DNA from: Tenacibaculum gallaicum
GTDB lineage: Bacteria > Bacteroidota > Bacteroidia > Flavobacteriales > Flavobacteriaceae
Direction: 5' to 3'
Assembly: GCF_003387615.1 (NCBI RefSeq)
Contig: NZ_QUNS01000006.1
Coordinates: forward strand, 62,001-126,000
Length of the DNA: 64,000 nt
Shown: positions 45,202 through 53,843 of the stretch, in pieces
How the letters are laid out: each line of letters begins with the position of its first letter
Numbering within the stretch: position 1 is the first letter of the stretch
Position numbers and translations under genes: made by a program
The notes under the pieces: model-generated
What the model saw: the letters and a program-made list of their open reading frames with translations, nothing else
Told to the model about the DNA's origin: nothing
Databases searched by the model: none

Positions 45202-46049
45202 GTGTTTTTTAGTAACATTGCAATGGTCATAGGACCTACACCACCAGGTACGGGAGTAATGTGCGATGCTTTTTCTTTTACTTCGTTAAAAGCAACATCA
45301 CCTACTAATCTAAATCCTCTTTTCTTAGAAGGATCAGCAACACGAGTAATTCCTACATCAATAATTACTACATCGTCTTTTACCATATCACCTTTTAAAA
45401 ACTCAGGAATTCCAATAGCAGCAATAATAATATCGGCTCTTTTAGTAATCTCTTTTAAGTTTTTGGTTCTACTATGTGTTAGGGTAACCGTTGCGTTTCC
45501 TACTTTTCTTTTTTGTGACAGTAAAATACTCATTGGACTTCCTACAATATGGCTACGCCCAATAACTACTACATCTTTACCAGAGGTTTCAATATTGTAA
45601 CGATCTAACAATTCTAAAATTCCGAAAGGAGTAGCAGAGATATAAGTAGGTAAGTTTAACGCTAATTTACCAACATTCATAGGGTGGAAACCGTCTACAT
45701 CTTTATCAGGATTAATAGCCATTAATACCTTTTGTTCATCAATATGGTCGGGTAGGGGTAATTGTACTATAAAACCATCAATATCATTATCAATATTTAA
45801 AATAGCAATTTCATTTAATAATTCTTCTTCAGTAGTTTCTTTTGGAAGACGAAGTAAAGTAGATTCAAACCCTACACGTTCGCATGCTTTTACTTTTGCG
45901 TTTACATAAGTTAAACTCGCTCCGTCGCTACCTACGATAACTGCTGCTAAGTGTGGTGCTTTTTTATCGTTAGCTTTTAATGCTGCTACTTCTAAAGCAA
46001 TTTCTTCTTTAATGTCTGCTGATGTCTTTTTACCGTCTAGTAAAATCAT
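45165..46049 (-). CDS. folD: Bifunctional methylenetetrahydrofolate dehydrogenase/cyclohydrolase
   Basis: The 294-residue protein has FolD landmarks: [16 protein letters not shown] (catalytic Lys/Tyr region), [30 protein letters not shown], the NADP-binding [17 protein letters not shown] and C-terminal [16 protein letters not shown]. It makes 10-formyl-THF for purine and fMet synthesis. Length is normal. Its 3' end is duplicated 7.3 kb away as repeat A. Confidence 0.96.
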   Translation of the reverse strand: MILLDGKKTSADIKEEIALEVAALKANDKKAPHLAAVIVGSDGASLTYVNAKVKACERVGFESTLLRLPKETTEEELLNEIAILNIDNDIDGFIVQLPLPDHIDEQKVLMAINPDKDVDGFHPMNVGKLALNLPTYISATPFGILELLDRYNIETSGKDVVVIGRSHIVGSPMSILLSQKRKVGNATVTLTHSRTKNLKEITKRADIIIAAIGIPEFLKGDMVKDDVVIIDVGITRVADPSKKRGFRLVGDVAFNEVKEKASHITPVPGGVGPMTIAMLLKNTLLACERRQEKA

Positions 46050-46258
46050 AGTCTTGTTAAGTTTTCAGTATACAGTTTTTAGTATACAGTTGTTGTGTTG
46101 TAATTGTTGTGTTGTTATATTCCAAAACTTATCAGGATTCTTAATCATATAATTAATTAGTCTCCTAACTTCTTTGTTTTTGTTTTCAATAGTAATATTT
46201 TAAAAGTTACTTCAGTAGAAGTATTACTTTTTAATCATAAATTAAGTTCAAATACTAT
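46050..46258. other. Intergenic region upstream of folD
   Basis: No gene is seen. It contains a doubled word AGTATACAG (46058-46080 area) and a doubled GTTGTGTTGT, sequence drift of a kind common between flavobacterial genes. It presumably holds the folD promoter, which I could not place. Confidence 0.35.
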
Positions 46259-46364
46259 ATGTCAGTTCGAGTATCGACTGCAGGGAGATGTATCGAGAAC
46301 CAGTTCCAAATGTCTCAATACAATTTATCTTCCTTTTAGTTAGAAAAATCACTCGACATGACAT
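46259..46364. repeat. Imperfect long inverted repeat (REP-like)
   Basis: The left arm begins ATGTCAGTTCGAGT and has TGTATCGAGA about 30 bases in. The reverse complement of the right arm begins ATGTCATGTCGAGT and has TGTATTGAGACA. The two arms fold on each other over about 45 bases with gaps. The 'GTTCGAGT..TATCGAGAACC' wording looks like a dispersed non-coding repeat of flavobacteria. Confidence 0.5.
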
Positions 46365-46440
46365 AGAAAGAACTTAATAGTTTTAAAATCCATAAATACA
46401 GTTTACTGAATACTGTTTATTTTGGCACTGTAAACTAAAT

Positions 46441-46473
46441 AAAAAAAGACAGGCAGCAGCCTATCTTTTTTTA
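46441..46473 (-). terminator. Intrinsic terminator of ffh
   Basis: AAAAAGACAGGC / GCCTATCTTTTT stem with one mismatch, adjacent to the ffh stop codon. Confidence 0.7.
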
Positions 46474-46475
46474 TT

Positions 46476-47804
46476 TTATTTCATGCCTTTCATCATTTGC
46501 ATCATTTTTCTTCCGCCTCCGCCTTGCATCATCTTCATCATCTTACTCATCTGATTAAATTGCTTCATCAATTGGTTAACTTCTTGTACCGAAGTTCCGG
46601 AACCTTTTGCAATTCGTTTTTTGCGACTCGCATTAATCATGGAAGGGCTAGTCCTTTCTACTGGAGTCATGGAGTGTATAATAGCTTCAATACCTTTAAA
46701 AGCATCATCGTCAATGTCAACATCTTTCATTGCTTTACCAGCACCAGGAATCATTCCAACTAAATCTTTCATGCTACCCATCTTTTTGATTTGTTGAATT
46801 TGACTTAAAAAGTCATCAAAACCAAACTGATTTTTAGCAATCTTCTTTTGTAATTTTCTAGCTTCGTCTTCGTCGTATTGTTCTTGGGCACGCTCAACTA
46901 ACGAAACAACGTCTCCCATTCCTAAAATACGATCTGCCATACGGCTTGGGTGGAATACATCAATTGCATCCATTTTTTCACCCGTACCTATAAATTTAAT
47001 CGGTTTATTTACTACCGATTTAATTGATATTGCAGCACCACCTCGTGTATCACCATCTAATTTGGTTAGTATAACTCCGTCAAAATTCAACACATCGTTA
47101 AAGGCTTTTGCTGTATTTACAGCATCTTGCCCTGTCATAGAATCTACTACAAATAAGGTTTCTTGTGGAGTTACTGCTTTGTGGATGTTAGAAATCTCCG
47201 TCATCATTTCTTCATCAACAGCTAAACGACCCGCGGTATCAATAATCACCACATTTTTACCGTTTGCTTTTGCATGCTTAATAGCATTTTGAGAAATTTC
47301 TACCGGATTTTGATTTCCTTCTTCAGCATATACCTCAACACCAATTTGTTCTCCAACAACGCGTAACTGATTGATTGCAGCAGGACGATATACATCACAT
47401 CCTACTAATAAAACTTGTTTGCTTTTTTTAGTTTTAAGGTAGTTAGCTAATTTACCAGAAAAGGTTGTTTTACCCGAACCTTGTAAACCAGACATTAAAA
47501 TAACAGTAGGTGAACCTCCTAAGTTAATACCAACGGTATCACCTCCCATTAATTCGGTTAATTCATCCTTAACCAATTTTACCATTAATTGCCCAGGATT
47601 TAACGTTGTTAATACGTCTTGACCTAAGGCTTTTTCTTTAACTGTTTTGGTAAAATTCTTAGCTATTTTAAAGTTAACATCGGCATCTAATAAAGCTCTA
47701 CGAACTTCTTTTAGAGTTTCCGCAACGTTAACTTCGGTAATTTTTCCGTGTCCTTTCAGCGTATGTAACGCTTTATCTAACTTTTCGCTTAAATTATTAA
47801 ACAT
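46476..47804 (-). CDS. ffh: Signal recognition particle protein Ffh (SRP54)
   Basis: The 442-residue GTPase has an N domain (about 1-85), G domain with GLQGSGKTTFSGKLANYL, DTAGRL and TKLDGDTRGGAA, and a Met-rich M domain ending MKMMQGGGGRKMMQMMKG. It binds 4.5S RNA and signal sequences of nascent membrane proteins and docks on FtsY. Length is typical. It is monocistronic. Confidence 0.97.
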   Translation of the reverse strand: MFNNLSEKLDKALHTLKGHGKITEVNVAETLKEVRRALLDADVNFKIAKNFTKTVKEKALGQDVLTTLNPGQLMVKLVKDELTELMGGDTVGINLGGSPTVILMSGLQGSGKTTFSGKLANYLKTKKSKQVLLVGCDVYRPAAINQLRVVGEQIGVEVYAEEGNQNPVEISQNAIKHAKANGKNVVIIDTAGRLAVDEEMMTEISNIHKAVTPQETLFVVDSMTGQDAVNTAKAFNDVLNFDGVILTKLDGDTRGGAAISIKSVVNKPIKFIGTGEKMDAIDVFHPSRMADRILGMGDVVSLVERAQEQYDEDEARKLQKKIAKNQFGFDDFLSQIQQIKKMGSMKDLVGMIPGAGKAMKDVDIDDDAFKGIEAIIHSMTPVERTSPSMINASRKKRIAKGSGTSVQEVNQLMKQFNQMSKMMKMMQGGGGRKMMQMMKGMK

Positions 47805-47975
47805 GTATCGGCTTCATTTTTTAGAGGCACAAATTTAGCTATTAGTTGTTAGTTTTTAGCAATTTGTTAGCAGATTTTTTCGCTTAAATAGTATAAAAGT
47901 GTGTAATTTTTTATAAGAAGTAAGGATAACACCCTTTTTTTGTAGTTTTCTTATCGGTATTGATAGGGGAGGAAG

Positions 47976-48530
47976 CTACAGATCATCCGTAAAATGTTTG
48001 CGGCTTTTTTCTTCGCTAAATTTTTCTTTGTTATAGTTTTTTGAAGCATTTTTAGGAATGGACAAGGGGGTCCAGTTTTCGTTTTGTACCATTTTACTTA
48101 AAAATACAATTTGACCAATATGGTATGGGTAGTGGCAAATTTGACGATTAATTGCTTCGGTTACTGTATGTCCTTGGTTTCTTATGTAGATGATTTTCTC
48201 TAAGTCGTCTTCTTTTAAAGAGTTGATAGTGTTTAAGAAACAGTTCCATCCTTTTTCCCAATAAGCAATCATTTCTTCTTTGGTTGTAAAGGTGTTTACA
48301 AATTCATCATCTCTATTTCTCCATAATTTTTCTCCATCTTCAGTAAAAAAGTTGGTCCAACGTGATAACATATTACCAGCAATATGCTTAGCTATTACAG
48401 CTATAGAGTTACTTTCTTTATTGTATTGATAAAAAAGTTCTTCTTGTGTGAGTTGATCAAAGGTTTTATCTCCTAAACTTTTATAGTAGGTTATTTGTTT
48501 TTTTATACTATCTAAGTAAGAGTTTTGCAT
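47976..48530 (-). CDS. DUF1572/DinB-like four-helix protein
   Basis: The 184-residue protein matches the DUF1572 family of the DinB superfamily: 'SNSIAVIAKHIAGNMLSRWT' with a metal-type His and 'INRQICHYPYHIGQIVFLSK' with two further His. A His-triad metal site is likely. No reaction is established. It is 6 bases downstream of msrB, probably the last gene of a three-gene operon with the alpha/beta hydrolase gene. Confidence 0.85.
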   Translation of the reverse strand: MQNSYLDSIKKQITYYKSLGDKTFDQLTQEELFYQYNKESNSIAVIAKHIAGNMLSRWTNFFTEDGEKLWRNRDDEFVNTFTTKEEMIAYWEKGWNCFLNTINSLKEDDLEKIIYIRNQGHTVTEAINRQICHYPYHIGQIVFLSKMVQNENWTPLSIPKNASKNYNKEKFSEEKSRKHFTDDL

Positions 48531-48536
48531 GGTATA

Positions 48537-49004
48537 TTATTTTTTTGGAATAAACTCCAAAGCAACTCCATTAATACAGTGACGTTTACCTGTAGTTTCT
48601 TTAGGTCCATCGTTAAAAGAATGTCCTAGATGTCCACCACAAGTATTGCATTTTAACTCTGTTCGAGCATATCCTAGTTTATAATCTGTATCTAGTTCAA
48701 CATTTCCTTTAATAGCTCTATCAAAAGATGGCCAACCACTACCTGAATCGTATTTGTGTTCCGATTTATATAGTGGAGTTTTACAGGCAGCACAAGCATA
48801 AACTCCTTTTTTCTTATTATAATTTAATGGACTTGAGTTAGGGCGTTCAGTACCTGATTTTCTAAGTACAAAATATTGTTTTGGGGTTAATAACTGTTTC
48901 CACTCACTATTAGTTTTGCTTACTGTATATTTTTTCTTGTTTTGAGCATTTGCAGTAGTACTAAATGTTACTATTAAAAGGAATAAAATAATTAATTTTC
49001 TCAT
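48537..49004 (-). CDS. msrB: Exported peptide-methionine (R)-S-oxide reductase
   Basis: The 155-residue protein starts with a signal peptide (RKLIILFLLIVTFSTTANAQ), so it acts in the periplasm. The MsrB core has the two zinc pairs CAAC and CNTC (YACAACKTPLY, LKCNTCGGHLGHSF), the motif SGSGWPSFD and the catalytic Cys in KRHCINGVALEF. It repairs methionine sulfoxide of the R epimer. Its ATG overlaps the end of the alpha/beta hydrolase gene by 4 bases. Confidence 0.94.
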   Translation of the reverse strand: MRKLIILFLLIVTFSTTANAQNKKKYTVSKTNSEWKQLLTPKQYFVLRKSGTERPNSSPLNYNKKKGVYACAACKTPLYKSEHKYDSGSGWPSFDRAIKGNVELDTDYKLGYARTELKCNTCGGHLGHSFNDGPKETTGKRHCINGVALEFIPKK

Positions 49005-49873
49005 GGTTCTTGAATTATAAAGTCAACAATTTTGGAAGCTACTTTTGGATTACGAAGAATTCTGGTGTGTCCTAACCCTTCCGTAATTAAAAGTTTTCCA
49101 TTCTGTAAGTTTTGACGTATTGCTATTGCACAACTTACATCAACATCGCCATCAAATGAATCATGAACTACCAGAGTAGGTATTTTTATACTTTTAGCTT
49201 GAACGCTTGAAGAGTGTGTATCAATATCTCGTTGCCATTTTTTATCAAAAAAATGCTTCATTTTGCGAGCTATGATAGGTTTTACTTGTAAATTCTTAGT
49301 GAAGTTTAAAATAACATCTGATATTTTATCCGCAGCACCAACAGTTACCAACTTGTTTACAGCAAAATCTTCAGCAAGAGCATTATACAAACATACCCCA
49401 CCAAAAGAATGTCCTATGGCAGCGTCAAATGGCCCAAACTGTTTGTTAAGTTCAGTAATGGTTTCTAAAAACTCAGGCATTTCAGTAGTTTTTCCTGTAG
49501 ATTTTCCATGTGCGGGTCCGTCAAACGAAATAACCATATAACCTTTTTCTAATAATTTATCAGCAATCATATATAATTGAGTGCTTCTTCCTGCCCAACC
49601 ATGTACCCATAATACTTTTTTAGTTGAATAACCATATGATAGTACTTCAATATCTCTTGAAATGGATGGCACATTTATTGTTTTTTTTTGAGCACTCTCT
49701 AACATTACTTTTTCTCTTTTAGGAATAGAAAAATTAACAGGAGTTGTAAAAAGTCTAGCACTAAATTTTGCAGCTTTATTGGTAGATATAAACTGTAAAG
49801 TTTTAACAGAAAGAATAACAGGTTTAGGAATTTTAATACTTGGTACAGCTGTTTTTGAATGCGTAAAATTCAT
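49001..49873 (-). CDS. Alpha/beta hydrolase
   Basis: The 290-residue protein has the alpha/beta-hydrolase pattern: oxyanion HGWAGRS (VLWVHGWAGRSTQLYM), the nucleophile elbow GHSFGG with Ser in DAAIGHSFGGVCLYN, the Asp region VVHDSFDGDVDVS and His in LITEGLGHTRILRN. The triad looks complete. Substrate is unknown. No signal peptide. It leads the operon with msrB and the DUF1572 gene. Confidence 0.88.
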   Translation of the reverse strand: MNFTHSKTAVPSIKIPKPVILSVKTLQFISTNKAAKFSARLFTTPVNFSIPKREKVMLESAQKKTINVPSISRDIEVLSYGYSTKKVLWVHGWAGRSTQLYMIADKLLEKGYMVISFDGPAHGKSTGKTTEMPEFLETITELNKQFGPFDAAIGHSFGGVCLYNALAEDFAVNKLVTVGAADKISDVILNFTKNLQVKPIIARKMKHFFDKKWQRDIDTHSSSVQAKSIKIPTLVVHDSFDGDVDVSCAIAIRQNLQNGKLLITEGLGHTRILRNPKVASKIVDFIIQEP

Positions 49874-49949
49874 GAATTAGTTTTTAAGATAAAGATAGAA
49901 TTTGTAGCTTTAAAGACATAATATATTATCAAGTTTGTGACAAATAAGT

Positions 49950-49957
49950 TAATTTTG
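49950..49957 (+). promoter_or_regulatory. Candidate -7 box (TAATTTTG) for the M48 peptidase gene
   Basis: TAATTTTG matches TAnnTTTG, 48 bases before the ATG at 50006. It lies between TGACA and TGTCA arms that may be an operator. Confidence 0.35.
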
Positions 49958-50005
49958 TGTCATAAAAGATACAACCAAGAATATAGAACTTTAAACTATT
50001 AAATA

Positions 50006-50815
50006 ATGAAAAAAATTATAGCCCTAACATTTTTAGCTGCTTTTTTAGTAGAGTGCAGCACAGTGCCAATTACGGGAAGAAAAAGATTAAATTTTGTAAA
50101 CGATGCTCAAATTTTACCAGCTAGTTTTGCACAATACAAAGGGTTTTTAGAAGAAAATAAATTATCTACTAATAGTGCTAAAACAAATCAAATTAAACGA
50201 GTAGGGAAGAATATTTCTACAGCTGTAGATCGTTTTATGAGAGCTAATGGTATGAAAACTGAAGCAGATGCTTATAGATGGGAGTTTAATTTAGTTGAAG
50301 ATAAAACGGTAAATGCATGGTGTTTACCTGGAGGAAAGGTAGTTTTTTATACAGGAATTTTACCAATTTGTGCTAATGAAGATGGAATTGCAGCTGTTAT
50401 GGGGCACGAGGTAGCTCACGCATTTGCAAAACATGGACAAGAACGTATGTCTACAGGTCAATTACAACAATTAGGTGGAGTAGCTTTAGCTTTAGGTACT
50501 CAAAACAATGAAAATGCTGAAATGTGGAATATGGCATATGGATTAGGTACGCAAGTAGGAGTAATGTTACCATTTAGTAGAAATCACGAAACTGAAGCTG
50601 ATAAATTAGGATTGGTTTTTATGATTATGGCAGGATATAAAGGAGAAGAAGCTGCTGAAGTATGGGTACGAATGAGTCAACGTTCAGGAGGAGGAGCTCC
50701 ACCAGAGTTTATGAGTACACACCCGTCTAACCAAACTCGTATTCAAACGTTAAGAAATTTTTTACCTGAGGCTAAAAAATTAGCAGCAAAATACAACGTG
50801 CCTACGAGTAAATAA
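50006..50815 (+). CDS. M48 family metallopeptidase lipoprotein (LoiP/YcaL-like)
   Basis: The 269-residue protein has a lipobox (KIIALTFLAAFLVECSTVP). The zinc motif MGHEVAHAFAKHG (HExxH) is followed by the third ligand Glu in NHETEADKLGLVFM, and the C-terminal STHPSNQTRI is the usual M48 tail. The layout matches periplasmic Oma1/LoiP-type proteases of outer-membrane quality control. It is monocistronic. Confidence 0.93.
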   Translation: MKKIIALTFLAAFLVECSTVPITGRKRLNFVNDAQILPASFAQYKGFLEENKLSTNSAKTNQIKRVGKNISTAVDRFMRANGMKTEADAYRWEFNLVEDKTVNAWCLPGGKVVFYTGILPICANEDGIAAVMGHEVAHAFAKHGQERMSTGQLQQLGGVALALGTQNNENAEMWNMAYGLGTQVGVMLPFSRNHETEADKLGLVFMIMAGYKGEEAAEVWVRMSQRSGGGAPPEFMSTHPSNQTRIQTLRNFLPEAKKLAAKYNVPTSK

Positions 50816-50840
50816 GATTGATAAATTATAGTATATTGCA

Positions 50841-50868
50841 AACCGTTCATGTTATATGAGCGGTTTTT
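50841..50868 (+). terminator. Intrinsic terminator after the M48 gene
   Basis: AACCGTTCAT / ATGAGCGGTT stem (one G-U type mismatch) and T-run. It overlaps an in-frame ATG at 50856, which argues that this ATG is not the start of the next gene. Confidence 0.82.
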
Positions 50869-50882
50869 TTATTAGAATTTAT

Positions 50883-52178
50883 ATGTACAAAATAGGAGAT
50901 AAGAAGTTAATTAACGGATGGGCATTTTACGATTGGGCCAACTCAGTATATTCATTGGTAATTAGTACAGCAGTTTTTCCGTTGTATTACAGTGGGGTAA
51001 CTGAAGGGAAAATTGTAAGTTTTTTAGGAATGGATTGGGAGCACCCAGATAGTTTATATAGTTATGCTTTATCATTTTCGTTTTTAGTAGTAGCTTTTAT
51101 CTCTCCAATTTTATCGGGTATTGCAGATTATACGGGAAGTAAGAAAAAATTTATGAAGTTTTTCTGTACACTAGGAGCATTATCGGTAATGAGTTTGTAT
51201 TTCTTTGAAGGAATAGATACCGTATGGATAGGAATTTTATTTACAGTTTTAGCAAGTATAGGTTTTTGGGCGAGTTTGGTATTTTATAATGCTTATTTGC
51301 CTGAGGTAGCGCATCCAGAACAACAAGATAGAGCTAGTGCTAAAGGTTTTGTGTATGGGTATATTGGTTCTATTATTTTACTATTAATAAACTTAGCTAT
51401 GATTATGTTTCCTGAAACTTTAGGTATTAGTGCAGGAATGGCATCTAGAATTTCTTTTGTTATGGTCGGTTTATGGTGGTTAGGATTTGCTCAAGTAACC
51501 TTTAAGCGTTTACCAGGAAATGTATATAACAAAAAACCTGAAAAAGACTATATATGGAAAGGTTATAAAGAATTACAAGTAGTGATTAAAGAGTTAATGA
51601 ACTACCCAACTTTAAAACGTTTTTTAATTTCTTTCTTCTTATTAAGTATTAGTGTACAAACTATTATTTTAATGGCGGCTATTTTTGGTTCTTCAGAATT
51701 AGGATTGCCTCCTACGAGTTTGATTATTACTATTTTATTGGTGCAAATCGTTGCGATTATAGGAGCTATTTTATTTTCAAGACTTTCAGAAAAATGGGGA
51801 AACATTACAGCTCTAAAAGTAACTATTGTAGTATGGATGTTAGTATGTTTTTGTGCTTTTATGTTAGATAAATCACAAGAACATGTAGCTGTTTATTTCT
51901 ACGGACTAGGAGGTTTATTAGGGTTTGTACAAGGAGCTATACAAACTTTAACACGTTCTACCTATTCTAAATTATTACCAGAAACAGAAGATCATGCTAC
52001 GTATTTTAGTTTTTATGATGTTACTGAAAAAATAGCCATTGTTTTAGGAACAGCTGTATATGGAACATTAAATTGGATTACAGGTTCTATGCAATGGAGT
52101 GTGTTGTGTTTAGCAATTTTCTTTTTAGCCTCGTTTATCATTTTAAGTACACTTAAAAAGACAAAATACGTAGAATAG
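50883..52178 (+). CDS. MFS transporter (UMF1/Atg22-like)
   Basis: I chose the ATG at 50883 (MYKIGDKKLINGWAFYDWAN), because the upstream ATG lies within the preceding terminator. The 431-residue protein has about 12 membrane helices and the UMF1 signatures GWAFYDWANSVYSLVIST, SPILSGIADYTGSKKKFM and YNAYLPEVAHPEQQDRASAK. Yeast Atg22 exports vacuolar amino acids; bacterial relatives are putative sugar or amino-acid carriers. It ends the base before the RluA gene ends (convergent, 0-bp gap). Confidence 0.9.
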   Translation: MYKIGDKKLINGWAFYDWANSVYSLVISTAVFPLYYSGVTEGKIVSFLGMDWEHPDSLYSYALSFSFLVVAFISPILSGIADYTGSKKKFMKFFCTLGALSVMSLYFFEGIDTVWIGILFTVLASIGFWASLVFYNAYLPEVAHPEQQDRASAKGFVYGYIGSIILLLINLAMIMFPETLGISAGMASRISFVMVGLWWLGFAQVTFKRLPGNVYNKKPEKDYIWKGYKELQVVIKELMNYPTLKRFLISFFLLSISVQTIILMAAIFGSSELGLPPTSLIITILLVQIVAIIGAILFSRLSEKWGNITALKVTIVVWMLVCFCAFMLDKSQEHVAVYFYGLGGLLGFVQGAIQTLTRSTYSKLLPETEDHATYFSFYDVTEKIAIVLGTAVYGTLNWITGSMQWSVLCLAIFFLASFIILSTLKKTKYVE

Positions 52179-53801
52179 CTAAAAAGGAACAGGAGAAGTA
52201 AAACTGACTTGTTTTTTTGAAGTAGGATGTACAAATGTGATTTTTTCAGCATGTAAGTACAACCTATCTGCTTTCTTTCCGTATAGATCATCACCTATAA
52301 TAGGAGTGTTTAATCCTAAATGATGTGCAGCATGTACACGTAACTGATGGGTGCGCCCTGTTACAGGATAGAAGTGTACTTTCGTTTTGTTGTTTAAAAC
52401 TTCAACGGTTTCCCATTGAGTCAACGCTTTTTTTCCATGTTGATAACATACAAGCTGTTTAGGACGATCGTTTAGATTTACTCTTAGTGGTAACTCAATA
52501 ATCCCTTTTTTATCTTTTAAAACACCTTCTAATAAAGCTACGTAACGTTTTTGTACAGTTTTATTAATGAATTGTACCTGTAGAGCTTTATAAGTGTCTT
52601 CATTTTTTGCTATTAATAGTATTCCAGAGGTTGACATATCTAAACGATGTACAACCAAAGGTCCAGTAGCATTTGGATATAACTTTTGAATACGGCTAAA
52701 CACGGAGTCTTTTATTTCTTTTCCAGCAACTGATAATAACTCATGTGGTTTGTTTATGACTAATAAATCTACATCCTCATAAATAACTGAAATCTCTTTT
52801 TCTTCTTTTAATTGAGCAACTAACGGGTTTTCTTTTACCGTTACTCCTTGTAGCATGTGTGTTAAAATAGGTTTACACTTACCAGTACATGCAGGATAAT
52901 AGTTTTGATGTTTTCTGATGGAAGTTAGCAAAGGTTTACCCCACCAAAACTCAGCCATACAAACAGGCTTTAATTGGTGTTTATACGCGTATTGAAGTAA
53001 CTTAGGAGCACAACAGTCACCTGCACCTGCAGGAATATTTTGTGTAGTGTCTTTAAAAATAGCTAAAAGGTTTTGACTTTCTCCTTGATAGTTAAGAAAA
53101 GCATACTTTTTGAATATCTCTTGCTGAGTCCAAGCTGAAAGATTTGCACGTTGCTCTTTTAGCTGATCAACTTGCTGTTGTTTTGTATGATATGTTTTTT
53201 TTAGTGGAGCTATTTTATCGTTTAAATACACTTCGTATTCGCGTAAGTAAAACTCTTCATTTATATTTAGCTGATTGTTTTGTTGTCCTAGTTTTTTTCT
53301 AAGTTTTCTCCGTTGTTTAATTTTTGATTGTTCATCAGCTAAAAGCTTTTCGTATAGCTGTTTTGTTTTTTGATATACTTTCTTCACTTCAGTAAATTCA
53401 GAAGCATTTTCTAAGCTTACTATTTTATGAGTTAACTCATTAAGTTGTTCTTCTGTTTTAAGGTAGAATTCGTTTGTATCTAACACATCAAATACTGGCG
53501 GAACAAAATGTTGGTGTTGTGTACTATCAGCTAATTTTCCTGAAAAAGCAGCTAAATACCCTAAGGTTCCATCTTGTTGTTGTACAATCAAAACTCCAAA
53601 CATTTTTCCAAGTACTTCTGCATCCTCAGGGGTTTTGATTCCGAAGTTGTGAGAAAAGTGATTTTGGTTTGTTAAATACTCTTGTAATTCTTCAGCAGCT
53701 ATTTGGGCTAGGATATGAGGATAATAATTATAAGGATAATCGAATTTTTTAGGTAATTCAATGTTAGAAATATCCGAAGAAAAAGAAATGAGTTTTGTCA
53801 T
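52179..53801 (-). CDS. RluA-family pseudouridine synthase with long N-terminal extension
   Basis: The 540-residue protein has a catalytic RluA domain only in its last 210 residues: YEDVDLLVINKPHELLSVAG, the catalytic Asp in VVHRLDMSTSGILLIAKNED and FYPVTGRTHQLRVHAAH. The N-terminal 320 residues are unusual. They contain a coiled-coil stretch (about 105-230) and a Cys-rich block (GDCCAPKLLQYA, PACTGKCKPIL) that might bind a metal. The enzyme isomerises uridines in rRNA or tRNA. The extension is also seen in some other Bacteroidota/Vibrio RluA proteins. Confidence 0.9.
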   Translation of the reverse strand: MTKLISFSSDISNIELPKKFDYPYNYYPHILAQIAAEELQEYLTNQNHFSHNFGIKTPEDAEVLGKMFGVLIVQQQDGTLGYLAAFSGKLADSTQHQHFVPPVFDVLDTNEFYLKTEEQLNELTHKIVSLENASEFTEVKKVYQKTKQLYEKLLADEQSKIKQRRKLRKKLGQQNNQLNINEEFYLREYEVYLNDKIAPLKKTYHTKQQQVDQLKEQRANLSAWTQQEIFKKYAFLNYQGESQNLLAIFKDTTQNIPAGAGDCCAPKLLQYAYKHQLKPVCMAEFWWGKPLLTSIRKHQNYYPACTGKCKPILTHMLQGVTVKENPLVAQLKEEKEISVIYEDVDLLVINKPHELLSVAGKEIKDSVFSRIQKLYPNATGPLVVHRLDMSTSGILLIAKNEDTYKALQVQFINKTVQKRYVALLEGVLKDKKGIIELPLRVNLNDRPKQLVCYQHGKKALTQWETVEVLNNKTKVHFYPVTGRTHQLRVHAAHHLGLNTPIIGDDLYGKKADRLYLHAEKITFVHPTSKKQVSFTSPVPF

Positions 53802-53843
53802 GTTAAAAAGAAAAAAGTGTTGCTTTCACAACACTTTAAACGA

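Noticed and set aside
50856..50882. ATG at 50856 as start of the MFS gene
   Set aside because: It lies inside the stem of the preceding terminator; the ATG at 50883 gives the family's usual N-terminus.
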